The translations under genes were made by a program, and so were the position numbers. Positions 33,006-40,298 of a stretch of 42,654 nucleotides of DNA are shown piece by piece. Within the stretch, counting starts at the first letter, position 1. Each line of letters begins with the position of its first letter. The notes under the pieces were generated by a model. That model saw nothing but the letters and a program-made list of their open reading frames with translations, had not been told where the DNA came from and did not search any database. Source of the DNA: DALYJJ01 sp031969915 (lineage in GTDB: Bacteria > Acidobacteriota > Terriglobia > Bryobacterales > Bryobacteraceae); NCBI GenBank assembly GCA_031969915.1, contig DALYJJ010000046.1, forward strand, positions 1 to 42,654, read 5' to 3'.

Positions 33006-33929
33006 ATGCGGCGCCTGCTTGCCTTTCTCGCTCTGGCCGGCGCGCTGATGGCCGCGGGCAACAAGCCCGAACGGAACCGCACCCGTGTCCGCGTGCCCGT
33101 TTGGAGCGAGGAAGGCAAGCCGCTGCCCGCCGAAGTCGAAGCCAGGATCGAGGGCGCCAAGGCGCCGGTGCACGCCGTGCGCGGCCCCTCGGACGAGTTG
33201 ATCGTGATCGTCGTTTTCGACCTGGTCGGCGACCTCGCCCTGGTCGGTCCCGCTCGCGACGCCCTGATCGAGAGCGTCCAGGCGCTGCCCGCCAACGCCT
33301 GGGTCGGCCTGATGCGCGCTCAGGACGGACTGCGCGTGCTCCTCGACCCCACGGGCGACCGTCCCGCCGCCGTGGAGGCGATCCGCAATCTGCCCGTCAG
33401 CGGCCGCCCAGGCTTGCTCGACACCGTGGACCAGGCCGTTCAGCTCGCTGACCTGGTGGCGCGCAAGGCCGCCGTGCGGCTCGCCGTGCTCTATCTCACC
33501 GACAGCAACATCTACGGCTATCGCGAAGACTACACCAATCCCGTCGTGAACTCCTCCGACCAGCGAGACCTCAGCCGCCGCTTTCCCGAGGGTCTGATCC
33601 GGGAAAAGATCTCGCGCCTCGAGAATTCGCTCGCCGCGCTCGAAGTCCCGCTCTTCATCACCCATCTCAGTTGGCAGCGCGACCGGCTGAACGAGGCCTA
33701 CCAGACAGGCCTCCTGCAGCTCGCGCAAGTCACCGGCGGCACGGCCGCCTTTTGCCGGACCCTCGCCGAAGTCCCCGAAGTGGTCCGCCGCACCATGGAT
33801 CGCATCGTCAATCACTCCACGCTCGAAGTGGAGCTGCCTTACCGGCCGCTCAAGAACGTCCAGGTGGTGATCGAAGCCGGCGGGCTGCCGCTGAACTACC
33901 GCACCCGCTTCGTGCTCAAGGAGAGATAA
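33006..33929 (+). CDS. Exported VWFA-related protein
   Basis: A 307-residue protein with a signal peptide (1-16), placed 2 bases after the barrel gene. It resembles the acidobacterial VWFA-related family: an N-terminal strand region, then DELIVIVVFDLVGDLALVGPARDALIES, the VWA first strand and helix, GLMRAQDGLRVLLDPT, and LAVLYLTDSNIY. The metal site (DxSxS in classical VWA) is degenerate, reading DLVGD, so metal-dependent ligand binding is doubtful. VWA domains mediate protein-protein contacts. Its position suggests partnership with the barrel and the next coiled-coil protein in the periplasm. Confidence 0.78.
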   Translation: MRRLLAFLALAGALMAAGNKPERNRTRVRVPVWSEEGKPLPAEVEARIEGAKAPVHAVRGPSDELIVIVVFDLVGDLALVGPARDALIESVQALPANAWVGLMRAQDGLRVLLDPTGDRPAAVEAIRNLPVSGRPGLLDTVDQAVQLADLVARKAAVRLAVLYLTDSNIYGYREDYTNPVVNSSDQRDLSRRFPEGLIREKISRLENSLAALEVPLFITHLSWQRDRLNEAYQTGLLQLAQVTGGTAAFCRTLAEVPEVVRRTMDRIVNHSTLEVELPYRPLKNVQVVIEAGGLPLNYRTRFVLKER

Positions 33930-33931
33930 CC

Positions 33932-34729
33932 ATGTTGTTCCGCGCACTCGCCGCCGTTCTCGCCCTTGCCGCCGCGGGCACGGGTTTCATCGCCTGGCGG
34001 CAGTTTCGCGCCGCGGAGTCGGCGGCTCAGGCCGCGGCGAAGGCGCAGACGGAAGCCACCGAGCTGCGCCAGTTGCTCGACCGGGCCAACCAGCGCCGCC
34101 AGGATGCCGGCGAACCGCCCATCGCCGCTCCCGGCAGGGAGCCCGCGCATCGCCCTTCTTCTTCACCCGTGGATCACGCCGCGCGCCTGGAGAGCATTCG
34201 GCTGCTCGGCCAGACCCGCGATCAACTGGCCGCCTCCCAGGCTTCCGTTCGCGCCCTGGAACAGAAGGTGGCCGAGTTGGAAGCGGCCGCGCAAAAAGCG
34301 GCCGAGGACAACAAGCGGCTCTCCGATGCCGAAAGCGAACTGCGGGAAAACCTCGGCGCGAATCAGCGCCTGGTGGACGCCATCCAGACGGAACTGAAAG
34401 GCAAGTCCGAACGCCTGCTGCAACTGGAGACCGCGATGCGCCGCGGCGGCGACGAGATGAAAGCCCTGAACGAAAAACTCGCCCGCGCCACCAAATCGAA
34501 CCGCGAAGTGGAAGACCTCAACCGCCGCCGCGAGATCTACCTCACGAACCTGCAGCGCCGCTATCGCGACATCACCGACCAGATGCGCGCCATGGCTCTG
34601 CGCCTCGATAACCCGCAGGAGCGCCCCAACCAGATGGACCTCTCGCGCATTCAAACCGCTCTTCAGTCCGCCGAAGAGGACCTCAAGCAGTTGTCCAACC
34701 TGAACGCCCAGGCGGCCCGTCTCAAATAA
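33932..34729 (+). CDS. Membrane-anchored coiled-coil protein
   Basis: A 265-residue protein starting 2 bases after the VWA gene, with GGAGAG just upstream in the VWA coding end. An N-terminal hydrophobic helix (about 2-24) anchors it, and nearly all the rest is heptad-like helix (residues 26-60, then 82-215) rich in Ala, Glu, Leu, Gln and Arg. A short Pro-rich break lies near 62-80. The final region (LRLDNPQERPNQMDLSRIQTALQ split by loops) ends in another helix. It probably spans part of the periplasm as a scaffold. No enzyme motif is visible. I do not recognise a named family. Confidence 0.75.
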   Translation: MLFRALAAVLALAAAGTGFIAWRQFRAAESAAQAAAKAQTEATELRQLLDRANQRRQDAGEPPIAAPGREPAHRPSSSPVDHAARLESIRLLGQTRDQLAASQASVRALEQKVAELEAAAQKAAEDNKRLSDAESELRENLGANQRLVDAIQTELKGKSERLLQLETAMRRGGDEMKALNEKLARATKSNREVEDLNRRREIYLTNLQRRYRDITDQMRAMALRLDNPQERPNQMDLSRIQTALQSAEEDLKQLSNLNAQAARLK

Positions 34730-34742
34730 CCCGCCGCGCCGC

Positions 34743-36119
34743 TCACCGCCACCGCAGGTTCTTCGCCTTCCCTGTCAGTTCCACGCCGTTCGCCCCCTCG
34801 GGCGGGAAAACCAGGTTCGTCAGCGTCACCTCGCCGCCGTTCGCAAACACCTCTACCGAGAGCCGGTCCACCACCACGTGCAGCCGCCGCAGCCGCGCCA
34901 CCGGCGCTTTCGTGCGGCCGGGGAAGCCCTTGTGAAACTCCACCGCGCCGGACTTGCTCCGGTCCACAAACAGCGTTCCTTCCTCCCAGCCGATCACCGT
35001 CTCGGCGCCCGCGCCCTGCAAGACTCGCAAGGCAATGGCCCCGTCCTCCGGCTCCATCTCGACTTCGAAACTTCCGCCCGCTTCGAACGGCTTCCCATCC
35101 CACCGGCGCCAGTTTCGTGCGACGCCCGCCGCCGGCGCCTGCACCAGCGTCGTTCCCCGCAGCGACAAACCCCTCGGCAGCGTCATCTGTCCGCGCCATG
35201 GCTCGGTGGGCGTCTTGCTGGCGTACTGCCAGTTGCTCATCCAACCCAGCATCACCGGCTTCTGCCCGCGCGGCGTCCCGCTGAACGTCAGCGCGCAATA
35301 ACAGTCGCGCCCGTAGTCCAGCCACTTCGTCTCCGTCGTCTCACTCACGAAGGTGTTCCCGTCGAAGCGGCCGACGAAATACTGCTCGCCCGAGCCGCCG
35401 GCGATGTGCCCCGGGTTCAGGCCGATCTTCAACACCCACTTGCCGTCCACCTCGAACAGGTCCGGACACTCCCAGATACCGCCCGTCGCGCCCGCCGGCC
35501 CGAACTCGCCCGTGCGCGTCCAGGCCTTCAAGTCCGGCGACGCATAGAACACCGCCTTGTGCTCCGTGGGCAGCGCCAGGGCCATCACCCAGCGCTTCGC
35601 CGGTTCGTACCACAGCACCTTCGGATCGCGAAAGTCCTTCAGCCCCGGATCGAGCACCGGGTTCTTCTCGTACTTTGTCCACGTGCGCCCGCGGTCGTTC
35701 GAATAGGCGAGGTTCTGGTGCTCCCGGGCGGGTTTCGACTTGTCGACCCCCGTGTCGCCCGTGTAGATCGCCACCAGGCACGGCTTGCCTCCAATACAGA
35801 ACCCGCTCGAATTGTTTCGATCCACCACCGTGCTTCCGGTGAAGATCCATGCGTCGGAGCCCGTCGGGATCGCCACCGGCAGTTCCTGCCAGCGCCTCAG
35901 GTCGCGCGACACAGCATGCCCCCAACTCATGTTGCCCCACAGCGGTCCCAAAGGGTTGTGTTGGAAGAAGAGGTGATACTCTCCGTCGAAGAACACCAGG
36001 CCGCACGGATCGTTCGTCCAGTTCTTTGCAGGCGTGAAGTGGAAGCCCGGACGCCACTGCTCCGCCCCCCACACCGCCGCCGCCAGGAACACCGCCGCTG
36101 CTATGATTCGATTTCGCAT
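34743..36119 (-). CDS. Exported GH32 beta-fructosidase (levanase/invertase type)
   Basis: A 458-residue enzyme with a signal peptide (about 1-19). The three GH32 acids are present: nucleophile D37 in WTNDPCG, the stabilising aspartate in FRDPKV, and the acid/base glutamate in WECPDLF. A five-blade propeller (about 25-330) is followed by a beta-sandwich module (about 340-455). The first motif has Cys where most members have Asn (NDPNG). It should hydrolyse fructans or sucrose-type bonds. The start is the ATG at 36119, which gives a proper signal peptide; it overlaps the opposing gene's ATG. Confidence 0.9.
   Translation of the reverse strand: MRNRIIAAAVFLAAAVWGAEQWRPGFHFTPAKNWTNDPCGLVFFDGEYHLFFQHNPLGPLWGNMSWGHAVSRDLRRWQELPVAIPTGSDAWIFTGSTVVDRNNSSGFCIGGKPCLVAIYTGDTGVDKSKPAREHQNLAYSNDRGRTWTKYEKNPVLDPGLKDFRDPKVLWYEPAKRWVMALALPTEHKAVFYASPDLKAWTRTGEFGPAGATGGIWECPDLFEVDGKWVLKIGLNPGHIAGGSGEQYFVGRFDGNTFVSETTETKWLDYGRDCYCALTFSGTPRGQKPVMLGWMSNWQYASKTPTEPWRGQMTLPRGLSLRGTTLVQAPAAGVARNWRRWDGKPFEAGGSFEVEMEPEDGAIALRVLQGAGAETVIGWEEGTLFVDRSKSGAVEFHKGFPGRTKAPVARLRRLHVVVDRLSVEVFANGGEVTLTNLVFPPEGANGVELTGKAKNLRWR
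36099..36107 (+). promoter_or_regulatory. Extended -10 box before the YkgJ-type gene
   Basis: TGCTATGAT ends 10 bases before the ATG at 36118 and lies within the signal-peptide codons of the opposing GH32 gene. Confidence 0.4.
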
Positions 36120-36729
36120 GACGCCGCTCGCAAGCCAGTATGCCGCATTGGCGCAGGCCGTGGACCAGGAGTTCGAACGCGGCCGCGGCCTCCACGGCCC
36201 GCGCATCCAATGCGGACCCGGCTGCTACGAATGCTGCCACCAGCTCTTTCAGATCACCGAACTCGAAGCGGCGGTGATCTCGGAGGCCGTCGCCGGAATG
36301 CCCCCGGCCGAACGCACCGCCCTCCAGGACCGCGCCCGCGCCTACTCCGCGCGCCGCGCCCTCCTGGTCACCGCGCAAGGCGAGCCCGAGGCCTGGGGCA
36401 GCCTGCCTCCTCCGGGCACGCGCCTCCTGTGCCCCGCCCTCGAAGACGGTCTGTGCCGCATCTACCAGGCTCGCCCCCTCATCTGCCGCAAGTTCGGCGT
36501 GCCCCTCTACAACCCCTCGCGCCCGGACCGCGTCTTCGCCTGCGAAATCAACTTCCGCGACGGCGACGCGATTGACGACGGCCGTCTGATCCAGATCCAG
36601 ACCGGGCTGCACCAGCGCGCGAAAGATGTTCAGTCCGCCTTTGACCGGGCCGGCGGGCGCCGCGACCCCAATCCCATCACCGTCGCCCGCGCCGTGCTCG
36701 AAGACTTCCGCGCCCACCTGCCGCGATAA
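36118..36729 (+). CDS. YkgJ-type cysteine-cluster protein
   Basis: A 203-residue protein of the zinc- or iron-chelating CxxxCxxCC family. Cysteines appear as CGPGCYECC (about residues 36-44), LLCPALEDGLCRIYQARPLICR in two steps, and FACEINFR. These eight or so cysteines may hold a metal or cluster. It has no signal peptide. The function of the family is not settled. The preferred start at 36118 overlaps the GH32 start on the other strand; an in-frame ATG at 36103 is possible. It ends 7 bases before the EamA reading region. Confidence 0.82.
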   Translation: MTPLASQYAALAQAVDQEFERGRGLHGPRIQCGPGCYECCHQLFQITELEAAVISEAVAGMPPAERTALQDRARAYSARRALLVTAQGEPEAWGSLPPPGTRLLCPALEDGLCRIYQARPLICRKFGVPLYNPSRPDRVFACEINFRDGDAIDDGRLIQIQTGLHQRAKDVQSAFDRAGGRRDPNPITVARAVLEDFRAHLPR

Positions 36730-36736
36730 TAGGTGC

Positions 36737-37612
36737 ATCACCAACGCCCGCGCCTACTGGTCTCTCACCCTCTGCGCCGCCATCTGGGGCTTCTCCTGGC
36801 TGTGCGGCCGCGTCATCGCCGCCGAAGGCGTGCCGCCCGCCTATGGCGCCTTCGGACGCTTCGCCTTCGGTTCGCTCGGCCTGCTCGCGGTCATGCTCTT
36901 CCATCGCCCCTGGCCCCGCCTCACCCGCTCCCTCGCGCTGAAACTTGGCGCCATGGGGTTCACCGGCGTCTTCCTCTACAACGTTTGTTTCTTCACCGGG
37001 CTCAAGACCGTGCCCGCCGGCCGCGCTTCGCTCATGGCCGCCTTGCAGCCCTCGGTGATCTTCGTGTTCTCTGCCCTCGTGTGGGGTGAGGCGATCCGCC
37101 CCTTCAAAATCGCCGGGCTCGCCATCTCGGTCGCCGGAGCCACTCTCGTCCTCTCGCAAGGAGATTTCGCCAAACTCCTCGCCGGCGGCCTGAACTCCGG
37201 CGATCTCTGGATCCTCGGCTGCGTTTTCTCGTGGGTCTCCTACACGCTCATCGGCAGGCTGCTCACGGGCAAGCTCCCCGCCGTCGCCTCCACCGCCTAC
37301 TCCACGTGGCTCGGCGCCGCTCTCCTCGCCGTGTTCGCCCTCGTCGAGCCGTACACGCCGGTCACGTCTTTCAGCCCGCACGCGTGGGCCGCCAGCGCGT
37401 TCCTGGGCCTGCTCGGCACCAGCCTCGCCTTCCTCCTGTTTCTGCAGGGAGTCGGCCACATCGGCGCCTCCCGCGCCTCCATCTTCATCAACCTCGTGCC
37501 CGTCTTCGGCGTCCTCTTCAGCGCCGTCATCCTGCGCGAATCGTTGAGCCTCGCCACCCTGGCCGGTGGGGCGTTCACCATTCTCGGCGTGCGGTTGCTG
37601 AATCGCGGTTGA
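36737..37612 (+). CDS. EamA/DMT family transporter, start codon unclear
   Basis: About 291 residues with ten hydrophobic helices in two EamA repeats (WSLTLCAAIWGFSWLCGRV at the start; LGLLGTSLAFLLFLQGVGHIG and ASIFINLVPVFGVLFSAV in the second). It is a drug/metabolite exporter or sugar/amino-acid exporter. No ATG, GTG or TTG lies in frame between the end of the preceding gene and the first helix. The first plausible codon is ATC at 36737 (AGGTG 1-5 bases upstream), giving TNARAYWSL; otherwise the frame opens at ATG 36626 inside the preceding gene. An AUC start, a sequence error or a frameshift could explain it. Confidence 0.8.
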   Translation: MTNARAYWSLTLCAAIWGFSWLCGRVIAAEGVPPAYGAFGRFAFGSLGLLAVMLFHRPWPRLTRSLALKLGAMGFTGVFLYNVCFFTGLKTVPAGRASLMAALQPSVIFVFSALVWGEAIRPFKIAGLAISVAGATLVLSQGDFAKLLAGGLNSGDLWILGCVFSWVSYTLIGRLLTGKLPAVASTAYSTWLGAALLAVFALVEPYTPVTSFSPHAWAASAFLGLLGTSLAFLLFLQGVGHIGASRASIFINLVPVFGVLFSAVILRESLSLATLAGGAFTILGVRLLNRG

Positions 37613-37639
37613 TGCAGGTGCGCTACCATGTGCGGAAGC

Positions 37640-39169
37640 ATGAGGAACCGCGCTGTTTTCGCACTGCTCCTGACCGCAACCGCACTCAACGCCGACTGGC
37701 TCACCTTCGGAGGCGATCCCCAGCGATCGGGGTATCAGCGCCGCGAGGATTACATCACACAATCGAACGTGGCGAAGCTCCGGCTCGAGTGGAAAATGAA
37801 GCTCGACAACCAGCCCAAGGAGCTGACGTCCCTCACCGTTCCCGTCATCGCCGCCACCATGACCATGCCCGGCGGCTTTAAGGACTATGTGGTGGTCGCC
37901 GGATCGGGCGACACCCTCTTCGCGATCGATCCCGACACCCAGAAGCTCTACTGGTCGCGGAAATTCGAAGCCGAAGGCGCCCCCAGGAGCCGCCCCGACT
38001 GGCTCTGCCCCGCCGGCCTCAACGCCACCCCCGTCATCGACAAGGCGAACCGCACCGTGTTCCTCATCACCAGCGACGGAAAACTGCGCGCCGTGAACCT
38101 GTTGAACGGCGAGGATCGCTTTCCCCCCACCCCGTTCGTCCCGCCGTTCTCCAAAAACTGGAGCCTCAACCTGGTGGACGGCGTCGTCTACACCACCGTC
38201 TCGCAAGGCTGCAACGGCGCCAAGAGCGCGGTGTATGCGATGGACGTCAAGGACCCGAAGCGCCCCGTCACCTCGTTCCTCTCCACCACCACCGGCGGCG
38301 CCGGCATCTGGGGGCGCGCCGGCGCGGCCATCGGTTTCTCCGGCCGCGTGTACGCCGAGACCGGCGACGGTCCCTACGATCCGCCGAACGGCAAGTACGC
38401 CGACACCTTCCTCGGACTGACTCCGCGCGAGTTGAAGCTCGCCGATTTCTACACGCCCGCCAACCGCGCCTGGATCACGCGCAAGGACCTCGACATGGGC
38501 TGCATCAGCCCCCTGGTCTTCCGCTTCAAAGGCAGGGAGATCGTCGCCGGCGGCGGCAAGGAAGGCGTGCTCTACCTTCTGGACGGCGCCTCCCTCGGCG
38601 GCGAGGACAAGCGCACGCCCCTCTATCGCAGCAACCTGATCACCAACGAACAGGTCGATTTCGCCGGCCGCGGCTTCTGGGGCGTCCTGTCCACTTACGA
38701 AGACAGCGACGGCACGCGCTGGCTGCTGGCTCCTGCCTGGGGTCCGCCCGCCGCCTCCGCGCCCAAGTTCCCCCTCAGCTACGGCGACACCCCCAACGGC
38801 AGCATCATGGCGTTCAAGATTCAAGAGGTGAACGGGAAGATCGAGCCCGTGGCCGCCTGGAACTCCCTGAACATGTCCGTACCCGAGCCCGTCGTCATCG
38901 CCAACGGCATCGTCTTCGCGCTCTCCAACGGCGAGAACATCAACCAGGTGGACCAGGAAGGCCGCCTGCTCAGCACCAAGTTCCGCGCTGAGAACCCGGC
39001 CGGTAACGCCGTGCTCTACGCGCTCGACGCCAAGACCGGCAAGGTGCTCTACTCAAGCGGAAAACTGATCCCCGGCTGGACGCACTTCAGCGGCCTCGCC
39101 CTCGCCAACGGACGCCTGTACGTCGTCACCCACGACAGCACCATCTATGCTTTCAGCTCTCCTGAGTAG
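37640..39169 (+). CDS. Exported PQQ-like beta-propeller protein
   Basis: A 509-residue protein with a signal peptide (MRNRAVFALLLTATALNA); an ATG four codons earlier at 37628 is possible. Propeller repeats of the PQQ/WD type are seen: VVVAGSGDTLFAIDPDTQKLYWSRKFEA in two blocks, LITSDGKLRAVNLLNGE, GGKEGVLYLLDGASLGG, VLYALDAKTGKVLYSSGK and RLYVVTHDSTIYAFSS. No cytochrome c motif is present, so it is not a quinohaemoprotein. It may be a PQQ-type oxidoreductase or a non-catalytic propeller. It overlaps the next gene by 23 bases. Confidence 0.83.
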   Translation: MRNRAVFALLLTATALNADWLTFGGDPQRSGYQRREDYITQSNVAKLRLEWKMKLDNQPKELTSLTVPVIAATMTMPGGFKDYVVVAGSGDTLFAIDPDTQKLYWSRKFEAEGAPRSRPDWLCPAGLNATPVIDKANRTVFLITSDGKLRAVNLLNGEDRFPPTPFVPPFSKNWSLNLVDGVVYTTVSQGCNGAKSAVYAMDVKDPKRPVTSFLSTTTGGAGIWGRAGAAIGFSGRVYAETGDGPYDPPNGKYADTFLGLTPRELKLADFYTPANRAWITRKDLDMGCISPLVFRFKGREIVAGGGKEGVLYLLDGASLGGEDKRTPLYRSNLITNEQVDFAGRGFWGVLSTYEDSDGTRWLLAPAWGPPAASAPKFPLSYGDTPNGSIMAFKIQEVNGKIEPVAAWNSLNMSVPEPVVIANGIVFALSNGENINQVDQEGRLLSTKFRAENPAGNAVLYALDAKTGKVLYSSGKLIPGWTHFSGLALANGRLYVVTHDSTIYAFSSPE

Positions 39170-39629
39170 CGCCCTGCTGCTCGCGCCCGCCTGGCAGAGC
39201 GCTCTCGACCAGCGCTATCCCGGCTGGCGCATGGCCCCCGTGGCCCCTCAGATCGCAAGCTGGTTCCGGGAGTACGGCCTCTCCTGGGATCCGAATTTCG
39301 TGCGCGCCGATTTCGATCGCGACGGCCGCGAAGACGTCGCGCTCCAGATCCTCGCCCAGGGCAGTCAGCGCGTGGTCGCCGTCATGGCTGATGGCCGCGT
39401 CCACGAACTCGCCGCCGACCCCGCCGATTCGTTCACCTTCCTCATGCTCCACAAGCAGGGCGAGAAGGACTTCGACTTCGAACGGATGAAACCCTTCCGC
39501 TACGCCGCCGACTCCCTCGGGCTCCTCTACTTCAGCAGGACCGCCGTTACGTTTGAATGGCGTAGCCGCGCCAGGAAGTTCGCCAGCCGCAACACCCCCG
39601 GCGACGAAGAGGCGGAGCTGGCGCGTTGA
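39147..39629 (+). CDS. Small exported protein with a calcium-like DxDxDG loop
   Basis: A 160-residue protein I cannot name. It has a short signal peptide (about 1-15), then DFDRDGREDVALQILAQG, a calcium-binding-type loop as in FG-GAP or dockerin repeats, next to a strand pair VVAVMADGRVHELA. The rest is strand-rich and charged. It starts 23 bases inside the propeller gene, so its translation is probably coupled to that gene and both may work in the periplasm. The stop sits in an inverted repeat shared with the opposing gene. Confidence 0.68.
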   Translation: MLSALLSSALLLAPAWQSALDQRYPGWRMAPVAPQIASWFREYGLSWDPNFVRADFDRDGREDVALQILAQGSQRVVAVMADGRVHELAADPADSFTFLMLHKQGEKDFDFERMKPFRYAADSLGLLYFSRTAVTFEWRSRARKFASRNTPGDEEAELAR

Positions 39630-39645
39630 CGGGCGCGCGCCGTCA
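39627..39645. repeat. Inverted repeat holding both convergent stop codons
   Basis: TGACGG and CCGTCA flank a 7-base GC centre (GCGCGCG). The left TGA is the stop of the plus-strand gene and the right TCA is the stop of the minus-strand gene. No U tract follows on either strand, so it is at most a weak terminator hairpin. Confidence 0.5.
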
Positions 39646-40194
39646 CGCCGCCGGTGAGCGCAGCAGCCGCCGCAGCACCAGCGAAATCGCCGTGCCCCCG
39701 ATCAGCCCGATGATCAACCCCTTGAAATACTCCCAGCGCAGGAACCCTGCCTGCTCGAACGCATCGATGTCGTGCCGGTGGTTCCAGATCTCGACAATCC
39801 TGCCGTTCTCGAACCGCAACACCGTCACCACCGCGTTCGCGATGTCGCCGCCCAGAATGCGCTGCCACCAGACTCGCGACTTGTAAGTCCACTGCCAGCG
39901 CACCGCCACCCGGTCGCCTTCGGCGAAGACAAAATCCACTGTGCCGCCCACCGCTCCGTTGTCGAGGAACGACTTCGCCACCTGCTTCTGCATCTCCGGC
40001 GTTTCCGATGAGTTCTTCCGGGCGCCGATGTCGTGCACCACTACTTTGGAAGCCACCAACTCGTCCACCACCGCCAGGTTCCCTTGGAACCACATCTGTT
40101 CGATGAACCGTCGGGCGGCGGCCTTGTTCCGCTCCTCCTCCTCACCGGCCCACGCCGGCACCCCGCACAGCAGCAGCAACAGAACAAGCGGCAT
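39643..40194 (-). CDS. NTF2/SnoaL-like domain protein with signal peptide and C-terminal membrane helix
   Basis: A 183-residue protein. A signal peptide (MPLVLLLLLCGVPAWA) is followed by a SnoaL-like polyketide-cyclase/NTF2 fold (about 25-150): NKAAARRFIEQMWFQGNLAVVDELV, VAVRWQWTYKSRVWWQ and FENGRIVEIWNHRHDIDAFEQAG. A C-terminal hydrophobic segment (about 158-176, GLIIGLIGGTAISLVL) with RRLLR after it should anchor it in the inner membrane. SnoaL proteins are usually soluble, so membrane tethering is unusual. Function unknown. The start is the ATG at 40194; TACGAT lies 6 bases upstream. Confidence 0.75.
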   Translation of the reverse strand: MPLVLLLLLCGVPAWAGEEEERNKAAARRFIEQMWFQGNLAVVDELVASKVVVHDIGARKNSSETPEMQKQVAKSFLDNGAVGGTVDFVFAEGDRVAVRWQWTYKSRVWWQRILGGDIANAVVTVLRFENGRIVEIWNHRHDIDAFEQAGFLRWEYFKGLIIGLIGGTAISLVLRRLLRSPAA

Positions 40195-40281
40195 GGCTGT
40201 ATCGTATCGCGTCGCGCCGCCTGCATCCTCGCGCCCGCCGCGCTCATCCATATCTTCTTGGGAGAGCCTTGCTCACCCGAT

Positions 40282-40290
40282 TGCTACACT
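40282..40290 (+). promoter_or_regulatory. Extended -10 box before lpdA
   Basis: TGCTACACT ends 8 bases before the ATG at 40299, and no Shine-Dalgarno sequence lies in the A-rich gap CAAAATAA. This is a good candidate for a leaderless or near-leaderless mRNA. Confidence 0.45.
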
Positions 40291-40298
40291 CAAAATAA

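Noticed and set aside
36677..38824. Minus-strand frame of 715 codons across the EamA and propeller genes
   Set aside because: Gly/Glu/Arg-rich repeat-like translation typical of antisense G+C-rich DNA; both plus-strand genes are well supported.
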